Shown here: one piece after another, positions 1 to 6,899 of the stretch | Layout of the letters: the number at the start of each line of letters is the position of its first letter | Numbering within the stretch: position 1 is the first letter of the stretch | DNA from: an uncultured Opitutia bacterium | GTDB lineage: Bacteria > Verrucomicrobiota > Verrucomicrobiia > Opitutales > UBA953 | Assembly: GCA_937874455.1 (NCBI GenBank) | Contig: CALNBE010000022.1 | Location: 1-11,367 of the forward strand | Direction: 5' to 3' | DNA: 11,367 nucleotides | Notes under the pieces: model-generated | The model's input: only the letters and a program-made list of their open reading frames with translations | Told to the model about the DNA's origin: nothing | Database searches by the model: none | Made by a program: the position numbers and the translations under genes

Positions 1-1242
1 GCCGTTGCCAACCGAAAGTTCACCCGCGCTCTCGCCGCCCTGCTCGAAAAATTTCCCAAGGCCGAACGGCCCATTTTTCAGGCCGCCGCCGACACCCCCG
101 CCGCCATCCTGTTCACCTCCGGCTCCACCGGCGCACCCAAGGGCGTGCGCTACACCCACGGGATGTTCGACGCACAACTTGATTTCATCCGCACCCAATA
201 CAACATTCAACCGGGAGAAGTGGACCTCCCCATGCTGCCGGTCTTCGCCCTCTTTAACCCCGCCCTCGGCACCACCACGGTCACTCCGGAAATGAACCCG
301 TCGCGTCCGGCCACGGTCGATCCACGCAAAATCGTCCAAGCCATTGAGCAAAACCACGTCACCTACAGCTTCGGCTCCCCCGCACTCTGGACTAAAATCG
401 CCCTCTACTGCGAAACCCGCCACATCGCCCTACCCTCCATCCGCCGCGTGCTGATCGCCGGTGCCCCCGTCCACCCGAGACTGTTGCGCTCCCTCCGCAC
501 CATTCTTCCCAACGCCGAAATTCACACGCCTTACGGTGCAACCGAGGTTCTTCCCGTCTCCAGCATCAGCGCGACCGAAATCCTCCACGCAACCTGGGAC
601 CAGACCGCCCGAGGGATGGGCACCTGCGTTGGCCGTCCGCTTCCTGGAGTCGAAACCGCCATTATCCCCATCTCCGACCAACCGGTCGCCTCCGTCTCCA
701 GCACCCATTTCCTCCCCGCCGACACCGTCGGCGAAATCATCGCCCGCAGTCCATCCTGCACTAGGGAATATGACAACAACCCGGAGGCCACCGCGCTTGC
801 CAAAATCGCCGACGGGGACACCGTCTGGCACCGCATGGGGGATCTGGGGCGGCGCGACGAGGCCGGACGGCTCTGGTTCTACGGCCGCAAAGCCGAGCGC
901 GTCACCACGCCCCAAGGGCCACTCTACACCGAATGCTGCGAAGCCATATTCAACACCCACCCCAAGGTCTTTCGCTCCGCTCTCATCGGGCTCGGACCCG
1001 CCGGACGCCAAAAACCCGCCCTCGTGGTCGAGCCGTTCCCCAACGCATTTCCCCGCAGTTTTTACTCCCGCCAGCACTTCCTCAAACAACTTCGCAATCT
1101 CGCCCTCGCCCATCCGGCCACCCAGGAAATTGATGTCTTTTTCTTCGAGAAAAAATTTCCCGTCGATGTCCGGCACAACGCCAAGATCCACCGCCTCGCC
1201 TTGAAGAAAAAATACGACCGCCTCCTCGACCGTAAGAAATAA
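1..1242 (+). CDS. oleC: Olefin beta-lactone synthetase OleC, 3' part (5' end outside window)
   Basis: An acyl-adenylate (ANL superfamily) enzyme, open in frame from base 1 with its start lost to the left; 413 residues remain and roughly 140 are missing for a family length near 550. Visible motifs, numbered from base 1: phosphate loop TSGSTGAPKG at 39-48, TPYGATE at 176-182, MGDLG with Asp281 followed by WFYGRK, and a C-terminal VRHNAKI with the expected adenylation lysine at 395. The YGRKAERV and CCEAIFNTHP stretches and the RHNAKIHRL ending fit OleC better than ordinary acyl-CoA ligases. OleC uses ATP to close a 2-alkyl-3-hydroxy acid into a beta-lactone, releasing AMP and pyrophosphate; OleB then decarboxylates the lactone to an olefin. 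oleD follows after 9 nt, which strongly supports the call. The alternative, a generic fatty-acid CoA ligase, is less likely because of this neighbour. Confidence 0.9.
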   Translation, partial: AVANRKFTRALAALLEKFPKAERPIFQAAADTPAAILFTSGSTGAPKGVRYTHGMFDAQLDFIRTQYNIQPGEVDLPMLPVFALFNPALGTTTVTPEMNPSRPATVDPRKIVQAIEQNHVTYSFGSPALWTKIALYCETRHIALPSIRRVLIAGAPVHPRLLRSLRTILPNAEIHTPYGATEVLPVSSISATEILHATWDQTARGMGTCVGRPLPGVETAIIPISDQPVASVSSTHFLPADTVGEIIARSPSCTREYDNNPEATALAKIADGDTVWHRMGDLGRRDEAGRLWFYGRKAERVTTPQGPLYTECCEAIFNTHPKVFRSALIGLGPAGRQKPALVVEPFPNAFPRSFYSRQHFLKQLRNLALAHPATQEIDVFFFEKKFPVDVRHNAKIHRLALKKKYDRLLDRKK

Positions 1243-1251
1243 AAATCCTCC

Positions 1252-2247
1252 ATGAACATCCTCGTCACCGGCGGCGGCGGCTTTCTCGGACGACACATCG
1301 TGGCCCGGCTCCAAGAGCGCGGCCACACCGTCCGGATCCTGGCTCGCTCGACCTATCCCGCCCTCGCCGCTCAAGGAGTGGACTGCCATCGGGGTGACCT
1401 AGCGGATGCCGATGCCGTGCACACCGCCTGCGCCGACATCGACGCCGTTTTTCACGTCGCCGCCAAAGCCGGGGTCTGGGGCTCCCAAGCCGCCTTTCAC
1501 CAGGCCAACGTTACCGGGACCGAAAACGTCCTCGCCGCCTGCCGCGCCCGCCACATCCGCTACCTCGTGCATACCAGCACACCCAGCGTCGTTTACAACG
1601 GCCAGCCGCTGGCCAATGCCGACGAATCCTTGCCGCTCACCCAAAGCTGCCCCTGCCCCTATCCGCGCTCCAAAGCCGCCGCCGAAAAACGGGTCCTCGC
1701 CGCCAACAGCGGCACCCTTCGCACCACCGCCCTTCGGCCCCACCTGATCTGGGGTGCAGGCGACACCCAACTCGTTCCACGAGTTGTCGCCCAAGCCCGG
1801 ACTGGACGGCTGCGCATCGTCGGCGAAGGGAAAAACCGGGTTGACCTCACCCACGTCGCCAACGCCGCCCATGCCCACTTGCTCGCACTCGACAGTTTGA
1901 TCGCCAACGGCCCCGCCGCCGGCCGGGCCTATTTCCTCTCCGACCACGCCCCAGTGGTGCTCTGGGACTGGATCAACAGCCTGTTGCGCGCCCTCGACAT
2001 TCCTCCGGTCACCCGAAGGATCCCTCTCCCAGCCGCCCGCGCACTGGGTGCCTGCGCCGAGGCGCTTTGGTCCGTGCTGCCACTCCCCGGCGAGCCGCCC
2101 ATGACTCGCTTCGTGGCCGTCGAACTCGCCAAGGACCACTGGTTTAACATCCGCGCCGCGCAGCGAGACCTCGGCTACCTGCCCGTGATTTCACCGCAAG
2201 CAGGCTTGGAGGAATTGCTCTCCTCCTTGCGCACAGCGGGAAAATAA
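1252..2247 (+). CDS. oleD: 2-alkyl-3-oxoalkanoate reductase OleD
   Basis: A 331-residue extended short-chain dehydrogenase (NAD-dependent epimerase / 3-beta-hydroxysteroid dehydrogenase type). The N-terminal Rossmann motif is TGGGGFLG, with glycines 7, 10 and 13; the catalytic YPRSK has Tyr137 and Lys141, and HTSTPSVVY (107-115) supplies the catalytic Ser/Thr strand. ALRPHLIWGAGD is typical of this branch. OleD reduces the 2-alkyl-3-keto acid made by OleA, using NADPH, to the hydroxy acid that OleC activates. The ATG lies 9 nt after the oleC stop, so the two are surely co-transcribed. No Shine-Dalgarno is visible: the leader reads AAAATCCTCC. It is the last gene of the run; no convincing terminator follows before the kinase promoter. 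Family certain, OleD assignment strong because of the adjacent oleC. Confidence 0.92.
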   Translation: MNILVTGGGGFLGRHIVARLQERGHTVRILARSTYPALAAQGVDCHRGDLADADAVHTACADIDAVFHVAAKAGVWGSQAAFHQANVTGTENVLAACRARHIRYLVHTSTPSVVYNGQPLANADESLPLTQSCPCPYPRSKAAAEKRVLAANSGTLRTTALRPHLIWGAGDTQLVPRVVAQARTGRLRIVGEGKNRVDLTHVANAAHAHLLALDSLIANGPAAGRAYFLSDHAPVVLWDWINSLLRALDIPPVTRRIPLPAARALGACAEALWSVLPLPGEPPMTRFVAVELAKDHWFNIRAAQRDLGYLPVISPQAGLEELLSSLRTAGK

Positions 2248-2320
2248 GCCCGCACAACCCGCGCTCCGGCGAGGTCCGTCAACAAGTTTCAAACGGATGA
2301 CAAACCGCCTTGCCTTGCGC

Positions 2321-2350
2321 TTAACTCCTTTTTAGACCGTCTGCTAAATT
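2321..2350 (+). promoter_or_regulatory. Possible promoter of the kinase gene
   Basis: TTAACT at 2321-2326 and TAAATT at 2345-2350, 18 bp apart, each match the sigma-70 consensus at four of six bases, in an unusually AT-rich patch of a GC-rich window. Transcription would start near 2357, which leaves a leader of about 28 nt before the ATG at 2385. The 137-bp gap between oleD and the kinase makes a separate promoter plausible. Sequence match only. Confidence 0.35.
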
Positions 2351-2384
2351 AGAGGTGCCTTTCGCTGCCTCCCCCCCTTCCCCA

Positions 2385-3782
2385 ATGAGCTCTGACTCTG
2401 AATTCTCCTTCGGCGATCGTATCGGCGACTACGAGATCCTGTCCAAACTTGGCCAAGGGGGAATGGGCGTGGTTTATCTCGCGCAACACTCGTTCCTTAA
2501 AAAACGCTTCGCGATCAAAATCCTCTCCGCGGACCTCGCCATCCTCCCCGAGTTCGTCCAAATTTTCCAACGCGAGGCCCAGACGCTCGCCGCCCTCCGC
2601 CATCCCAATATCGTCGAAATTCACCATTTTGGAAACCACGAGGGGCACTACTACTTTGTGATGGAGTTCCTCAACGGCGGCACGCTGGAGGACTATCGGC
2701 TCCGCCGCAAGGGAACCCTCCCGGCAAAGGAAACACTCAACGCGATTTTTGCCATCACCAGCGGTCTGCGCTACGCCCACGCCAAAGGAATCATCCACCG
2801 CGACCTCAAGCCGGAAAACTTCCTCCTCGACCACAACGGCACCCTCAAGATTAGCGATTTCGGCCTCGCCCGGCTCGCCCAAAATCCGCTGGCCGCCTCC
2901 TCCCGACGCATTCGCGAGGCTCCCGAACACCTGCGCAGCCAGACTTACGCCTACCTCGCCGCCAACGCCGCCAACTCTCCCGAGGTCGGCGGCGGCACCG
3001 AGGGCTACGTCGCCCCAGAGGTGACCGCAGGAAAAGCGTCCGACGCACGCGCCGACATTTTTGCCCTGGGCGTGGTCGCCTGGAAACTGCTCACCGGCTC
3101 CGAGCCCCAGCCGTTCATCAACCCCAGCCAAGTCGTCCCCGGACTCAATCCACGCTGGGACCGCGTCATCAACCGCTGCCTCCGGCCCAATCCCGCCGAC
3201 CGCTATCAAAGCGTCGAGGAACTGGAGTCCGATTTGCGAGCACTCGCCAATCAGCCCGTGCGCGGGCGTTTCCCCAGCTGGGCCTGGGCCATCGTGGTGC
3301 CCGCACTCGCCATCATGGGAGTCGGCGCGTTCTGGGTTTACCACGAATTGTCCCGCCCGCCCGCGCCCATCGCGCCCAGCAACACCATTGGCGGATTTCA
3401 TCCCTTTGGTATCAAGGGAGCGGAGGCCTCCTCCGGCCTCGCGCTCTCCGAAAATCCGCGCGCCATCTCCGGCTGGCAGCCCGGCGACGAAGTCCGCTGG
3501 GAACCGTCCCCGCCATTAGAAGAAGGCACCTACAAGGTCACCTTGCTCTATTCCTCCGCGCCGACCGACACCAGCACTCCCGTGGTCATTAACGTCCGCG
3601 CCAAACGGGAGCGGCTGCGCGCGGCCCTCCAACCCACCACCGACTGGCAGGATGTTCACCGCGCCACGCTGGGCAGCATCTACGTGGCCGAGAACAGCAT
3701 GATCGTTTTCCGCGTCGACAGTGCTCCATCCGAGAAACAAATCCTGATTTTTCGCGGGTTGCTCCTCGAACAGACCGAATAA
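2385..3782 (+). CDS. Membrane Ser/Thr protein kinase (Hanks type) with CBM-like outer domain
   Basis: 465 residues. The cytoplasmic kinase domain spans about 16-287: glycine loop GQGGMG at 23-28, Lys45, Glu64, HRDLKPEN at 138-145, DFG at 158-160, APE at 210-212, all catalytic residues present. DFG to APE is about 54 residues, long for the family, with an alanine-rich stretch before GTEGYVAPE. Arg293 and Arg295 precede one membrane segment at about 299-319, so the C-terminus should face the periplasm. That part (about 334-465) resembles a CBM6/35-type or fucosidase-associated jelly roll: PGDEVRWEP, then EEGTYKVTLLYSS, then TTDWQDVHRATLG, and a hydrophobic final strand. A role as an envelope or glycan sensor is inference. 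The ATG at 2385 is preferred over an in-frame GTG at 2355, which would sit almost on the predicted transcription start. No Shine-Dalgarno is seen. The gene is convergent with the acetyltransferase 18 nt away; its substrates are unknown. Confidence 0.92.
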   Translation: MSSDSEFSFGDRIGDYEILSKLGQGGMGVVYLAQHSFLKKRFAIKILSADLAILPEFVQIFQREAQTLAALRHPNIVEIHHFGNHEGHYYFVMEFLNGGTLEDYRLRRKGTLPAKETLNAIFAITSGLRYAHAKGIIHRDLKPENFLLDHNGTLKISDFGLARLAQNPLAASSRRIREAPEHLRSQTYAYLAANAANSPEVGGGTEGYVAPEVTAGKASDARADIFALGVVAWKLLTGSEPQPFINPSQVVPGLNPRWDRVINRCLRPNPADRYQSVEELESDLRALANQPVRGRFPSWAWAIVVPALAIMGVGAFWVYHELSRPPAPIAPSNTIGGFHPFGIKGAEASSGLALSENPRAISGWQPGDEVRWEPSPPLEEGTYKVTLLYSSAPTDTSTPVVINVRAKRERLRAALQPTTDWQDVHRATLGSIYVAENSMIVFRVDSAPSEKQILIFRGLLLEQTE

Positions 3783-3800
3783 AAGATCGGCCGCTCCAGC

Positions 3801-4271
3801 CTACAACCGGCGCTCCAAAATCACGTCGTAGTCGGAAAACAACTCCCGCTTGTAGAAACGAATCGCATCGGCATTCCCCGCCGACACCCGCACCCACAGG
3901 CGCTCCGCGTTGCGCTCCTTCGCCCAAGCGGCAAACGCATCCAGCAGCCCCCGCCCCAGGCCGCGCCCCCGGATACCCGGCTCCACGCAAAACATTTCCA
4001 ACTCAGCCAAGCGTTCGCCGATTTTCCTCCACGGCGAGGGCTCGTCCATCCGCCCAATCAGCATCCCTACCGGACGGCCCTCCAGCTCCGCGATCAACAC
4101 GCAGGAATTCGGGGTCTGAATGCACTCCTCCAGCCAGGCCCGGCCCTCCGCCGAACGGCTGTAAGCAGGGTCCAGCGTCGGGTCATACTGCCTGTCCAAT
4201 TCCACCAGCAAGTCCGAAAGAACCAGCAGGATTTCCATGTCCTCCGGGGTCGCTTGACGATAATTTCGCAT
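3801..4271 (-). CDS. GNAT family N-acetyltransferase
   Basis: 156 residues, matching a single GNAT domain. The N-terminal strand MRNYRQATPED is typical of GNAT proteins. The acetyl-CoA pyrophosphate loop is PGIRGRGLG (about 98-106), after strand LAELEMFCVEP, and the C-terminal NADAIRFYKREL carries the conserved Asn and Phe-Tyr of motif B. It should transfer an acetyl group from acetyl-CoA to an amine; the substrate cannot be read from the sequence. It is the last gene of the minus-strand operon, 20 nt after the FmdB-like gene. The start at 4271 is chosen for its clear GGAG eight nt upstream. A GTG at 4295 overlaps the preceding stop as GTGA and would add eight residues, so coupled translation from there is possible. 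Confidence 0.88.
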   Translation of the reverse strand: MRNYRQATPEDMEILLVLSDLLVELDRQYDPTLDPAYSRSAEGRAWLEECIQTPNSCVLIAELEGRPVGMLIGRMDEPSPWRKIGERLAELEMFCVEPGIRGRGLGRGLLDAFAAWAKERNAERLWVRVSAGNADAIRFYKRELFSDYDVILERRL

Positions 4272-4279
4272 AGTCGTTT

Positions 4280-4283
4280 CTCC
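4280..4283 (-). promoter_or_regulatory. Shine-Dalgarno site (GGAG) that decides the acetyltransferase start
   Basis: On the minus strand GGAG is followed by eight nt and then ATG at 4271. It is the only well-placed Shine-Dalgarno I found before a start in this window, and it favours 4271 over the GTG at 4295. Confidence 0.6.
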
Positions 4284-4291
4284 GTTGAGAT

Positions 4292-4651
4292 TCACAGGCC
4301 GTTTTCCCGCATCAGCGCGTCCACATCACTGTGCGTGGCGAGCTTTTTCGGGTCGATCACCTCCGGAGCGCGCGGGTCCTTCCCCGAGGTTTTGTAGTAT
4401 TTCCCCGTCACCTTGTCCTTGTGATAGCGGGTAAAACCAAGGCGCTCCAAATTGTCGGCGTTTGTCACCTGCTCGCGGATCGCCCGCTCGTTGTATTGCC
4501 CGCCCAGATTCGGTGGCTGCAACACGCGGCGCACTGGCCGTCCAGTCAGGGGATGCCGCTCCAGCGCGGGATCGTGCAGCCCCTGTTCGATTTCAAAAAC
4601 ATCGCCGTCGGAGCCATCGGCGTTGATCAACTGGTACACGTAAATGGGCAT
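4292..4651 (-). CDS. FmdB-like small protein without its zinc cysteines
   Basis: 119 residues. The start MPIYVYQ and the later GRPVRRVLQPPN follow the plan of FmdB-family zinc-ribbon proteins, which read roughly MPIYEYRCxxC, then CPxCG, then a basic RR stretch. Here the family cysteine positions hold Leu8 and Ala11, then HPLTG (33-37), and the whole protein has no cysteine. It also runs longer than the classic domain, with a basic, tyrosine-containing middle (FTRYHKDKVTGKYYKT, 73-88) and an acidic-helical tail (DVDALMREN). Function unknown; zinc binding is not expected. It lies 62 nt after oppC and 20 nt before the acetyltransferase, probably in the same transcript. The start is fixed by the family N-terminus; the leader before it is pyrimidine-rich (TTTCCTCCCTC), without Shine-Dalgarno. 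A much longer open frame upstream in this frame is an overlap with oppC and not coding. Confidence 0.78.
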   Translation of the reverse strand: MPIYVYQLINADGSDGDVFEIEQGLHDPALERHPLTGRPVRRVLQPPNLGGQYNERAIREQVTNADNLERLGFTRYHKDKVTGKYYKTSGKDPRAPEVIDPKKLATHSDVDALMRENGL

Positions 4652-4660
4652 GAGGGAGGA

Positions 4661-4710
4661 AAGACGCCGCCCAGCATTGCCGGCCAACCCCGAAAGTCCA
4701 GCCGCGTCTT
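4661..4710 (-). repeat. Short inverted repeat between oppC and the FmdB-like gene
   Basis: AAGACGC at 4661-4667 is mirrored by GCGTCTT at 4704-4710, with 36 nt between. The pair almost fills the 62-nt gap, just after the oppC stop. It could fold in the transcript as a processing or attenuation site, but seven bp with a large loop can arise by chance, and no T-run follows to make it a terminator. Confidence 0.25.
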
Positions 4711-4713
4711 GCC

Positions 4714-5601
4714 TCAGATTTCCTTCCCCGCGCGCGGGTCCAGCGCGTCCCGCAGCCCGTCGCCAAGGAAATTCAACGCAAACAGGGTCAGCGAAAAAAA
4801 ACCGCTCGGAAAAATCAACAGCCAAGGGAACTCCTCCATCACGTCCGCGCCTTCCTTGATCAACAGTCCCCATGAGGTCATCGGCGCCTTCACCCCAAGT
4901 CCAAGAAAACTGATGAACGCCTCCACCAGCATCACGCCCGGCACCGTCAGCGTCGCATAGACAATCACCGTCCCCAGCAAATTCGGCAGCAAATGCCGGG
5001 TCATGATTTTCCCCGGCCGCTGCCCGAGGCAAACCGCCGCCTCCACAAAGGGCTGCGTCTTCAGCGTCAGCACCTGGTTGCGCACAATCCGCGCCATCGT
5101 CAGCCACGACACCGCGCCTATCGCCACGTAAATCAGCCCCAGCGACTGACCGAACACCACCGTCATCAAAATCACAAACAGCGTGAACGGCAGCGCGTAC
5201 AAACTGTCCACCAGCCGCATCATCACCCGGTCCGTCCTTCCGCCAGCATAGCCGGCCACTAGGCCATAGCCCACGCCAATCAACAGCGAAACCAGCGTGC
5301 CGATCAGGCCAACCTGCAGCGACACCCGCCCGCCTTCCAATATCCGCACCAGCAAATCCCGGCCCAAAATATCCGTCCCCAACCAGTGCGCCGCCGAGGG
5401 ATGCACCGGCCCCAGCACACGGTCTTGCGTCACGCCGTCATGCGCCAGCAACCACGGACCCGCCATGCAAGCCAGCACCATTCCTCCGAGAAACACCAGC
5501 GCAGCCACCGCCATCCGGTTCCGCCGCAGCCTTTGCCAAGCCTGCCGCCCGGGCGAGCGCGCCTTTTCCTTTGCCGGGGGAAATTTTCCTTTGCCCGCCA
5601 T
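4714..5601 (-). CDS. oppC: Oligopeptide/dipeptide-type ABC transporter permease, OppC/DppC family
   Basis: 295 residues, close to OppC (about 300). The basic cytoplasmic N-terminus (AWQRLRRNRM, 21-30) leads into a first membrane helix at about 31-53. The family signature HWLGTDILGRD is at 72-82, multiple hydrophobic helices follow, the EAA loop that docks on the ATPase is at about 187-206 (VEAAVCLGQRPGK then HLLPN), and the C-terminus NFLGDGLRDALDPR (277-290) is diagnostic. With OppB it forms the inner-membrane channel that imports short peptides or similar solutes using ATPases of the OppD/F type. Its start is 3 nt past the oppB stop. The usual binding protein and ATPases are not downstream here: the next genes are an FmdB-like protein and an acetyltransferase. 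Opp versus Dpp or another class 5 substrate cannot be settled from the permease. Confidence 0.93.
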   Translation of the reverse strand: MAGKGKFPPAKEKARSPGRQAWQRLRRNRMAVAALVFLGGMVLACMAGPWLLAHDGVTQDRVLGPVHPSAAHWLGTDILGRDLLVRILEGGRVSLQVGLIGTLVSLLIGVGYGLVAGYAGGRTDRVMMRLVDSLYALPFTLFVILMTVVFGQSLGLIYVAIGAVSWLTMARIVRNQVLTLKTQPFVEAAVCLGQRPGKIMTRHLLPNLLGTVIVYATLTVPGVMLVEAFISFLGLGVKAPMTSWGLLIKEGADVMEEFPWLLIFPSGFFSLTLFALNFLGDGLRDALDPRAGKEI

Positions 5602-5604
5602 CGC

Positions 5605-6522
5605 TCAGGAAAATTTCAGGCGGGGATTGAGCAGCACCAGCAGCACATCCACCACCAGATTCAACACCAGCAACGCCACTGCGTAAAATAACACCGTGCC
5701 GCAAATCATGGTGTATTCCCGGTCGAAGGCCGATTGCACAAACAGCTTCCCCAGCCCGGGAATGTTAAACATCGACTCCACCACAAACGACCCGCTGATC
5801 ATTCCGGCGGTCGCCGGGCCAAGATAAGTCACCACCGGCAGCAGCGCATTGCGCAGGCCGTGCACAAAATAAACCCGCCCCACCCCCAGTCCCTTCGCCT
5901 TTGCGGTTCGCATGTAGTCCTGGTTGCGTACTTCCAGCATACTGCCGCGAGTCAGCCGCGCCACCGGAGCCGCGAACACCAGCCCCAGCGCCAGCGCGGG
6001 CAAAACCCGGTCCTGCCAAGTCTCCCAGCCGAGCGGATGAAACCACCCGAGGCCCAGCGCAAACACCAAGATCAACAGCGGCCCCAGCACAAAGGTCGGC
6101 ACGCACACCCCGAGTGTCGCCAACGCAGTCGGCACATGATCCGTCCAGGTGTTGGGCCGCATCGCCGCCAGCGCGCCCGCCGGCACCCCGGCCAGCACCG
6201 CCACCAACAACGCCCAGAAGCCGAGCTCCGCTGACACTTTTGCCCGCTCCCCAATCAGCTCGTTCACCGTCCAGCCGGGATATTTGTACGAGGGGCCCAA
6301 GTCGCCGCAGAGCAAATTTCCCAGATACCTCGCATACTGCGCCGACAGCGGACGGTCCAATCCGTAATGAGTCTCCAATTGCGCCTTCACCGCCTCCGGT
6401 AGCGCCTTTTCCTGGTCAAATGGGCCACCGGGGACAAAGCGCACCATGAAAAAGACCACCGTCGCCACCACCCACAGCACCGGGATCATTTCCCCCGCCC
6501 TCCGGAGAACGAACCGCCACAT
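5605..6522 (-). CDS. oppB: Oligopeptide/dipeptide-type ABC transporter permease, OppB/DppB family
   Basis: 305 residues, essentially the E. coli OppB length. The first helix starts immediately (about 9-30) and is followed by RFVPGGPF. The periplasmic part holds HYGLDRPLSAQYARYLGN and GDLGPSYKYPGWTV, both typical of OppB. The EAA loop is at about 203-230 (YMRTAKAKGLG then HGLRNALLPV), followed by the conserved SFVVESMFNIPGLGKL (245-260), and the protein ends LLNPRLKFS. It pairs with OppC as the transmembrane channel of a peptide-type importer. The ATG at 6522 lies 8 nt after the stop of the small lipoprotein gene and the stop is 3 nt before oppC, so the three are one operon. No Shine-Dalgarno is evident. 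The family is sure; the transported solute is not. Confidence 0.93.
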   Translation of the reverse strand: MWRFVLRRAGEMIPVLWVVATVVFFMVRFVPGGPFDQEKALPEAVKAQLETHYGLDRPLSAQYARYLGNLLCGDLGPSYKYPGWTVNELIGERAKVSAELGFWALLVAVLAGVPAGALAAMRPNTWTDHVPTALATLGVCVPTFVLGPLLILVFALGLGWFHPLGWETWQDRVLPALALGLVFAAPVARLTRGSMLEVRNQDYMRTAKAKGLGVGRVYFVHGLRNALLPVVTYLGPATAGMISGSFVVESMFNIPGLGKLFVQSAFDREYTMICGTVLFYAVALLVLNLVVDVLLVLLNPRLKFS

Positions 6523-6530
6523 GGCAAAGA

Positions 6531-6815
6531 TTACCGCCCTCCCTTTTCCTTGTCCGCCTGCACCTGCGCCTCCAGCTCCTCAATCGTCGCCGGACGCCCC
6601 AACGTGCCGCCTCCCAAACGGCGGTTCACCTCCCGGTATTCCGCCGGCGTCAGCGCGTTGTTCTGCTGCAGTCGCTCCTGCCGCTCCGCCTCCATTTCCC
6701 GCATGTTCCGATCCACGTCCTTGTTGCTGCTGTCGTCGAAAAACGGGACGAGGATACAACCGGACAGCCAGGGAAACACACAAAGCAGGGACAGGGCGGC
6801 AAGCAGCGAACGCAT
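6531..6815 (-). CDS. Small lipoprotein of unknown function, first gene of the oppBC operon
   Basis: 94 residues. A type II signal peptide is clear: MRSLLAALSLL core and lipobox LSGC with the lipidated Cys20, followed by ILVPFF. The mature part (about 75 residues) is mostly charged and probably helical; 32-53 (NKDVDRNMREMEAERQERLQQN) has coiled-coil character, then comes PAEYREVNRRLGGG and a second short acidic helix ending KEKGGR. I do not recognise the family. It is far too short for an OppA-type binding protein. Position as first gene, 8 nt before oppB, suggests a link to that transporter or to the envelope, but this is only context. A much longer frame runs upstream on the same strand through dprA; the ATG at 6815 is chosen because the signal peptide begins there. 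It diverges from dprA across 84 bp. Confidence 0.8.
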   Translation of the reverse strand: MRSLLAALSLLCVFPWLSGCILVPFFDDSSNKDVDRNMREMEAERQERLQQNNALTPAEYREVNRRLGGGTLGRPATIEELEAQVQADKEKGGR

Positions 6816-6899
6816 GTCGCGCAGCCTGTTGTTCCTCCGCAGTCGCGCAATCCCGAAAACGCCGTTTGCTTTCCCATCCGGCCCTTTCAACTTCCATTC

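Noticed and set aside
430..1389. A 319-codon minus-strand open frame opposite oleC and the start of oleD
   Set aside because: Gly/Val/Glu/Asp-rich translation without recognisable domains; it crosses the boundary of two genes with strong homology motifs on the plus strand.
2349..3401. A 350-codon minus-strand open frame opposite the kinase gene
   Set aside because: No recognisable domain, and the plus strand carries every catalytic kinase motif. It is an effect of GC-rich third positions.
4652..5107. Upstream extension of the FmdB-like frame into oppC
   Set aside because: The extension is low-complexity Asp/Gly/Ala-rich sequence overlapping oppC; the family N-terminus MPIY starts at 4651.
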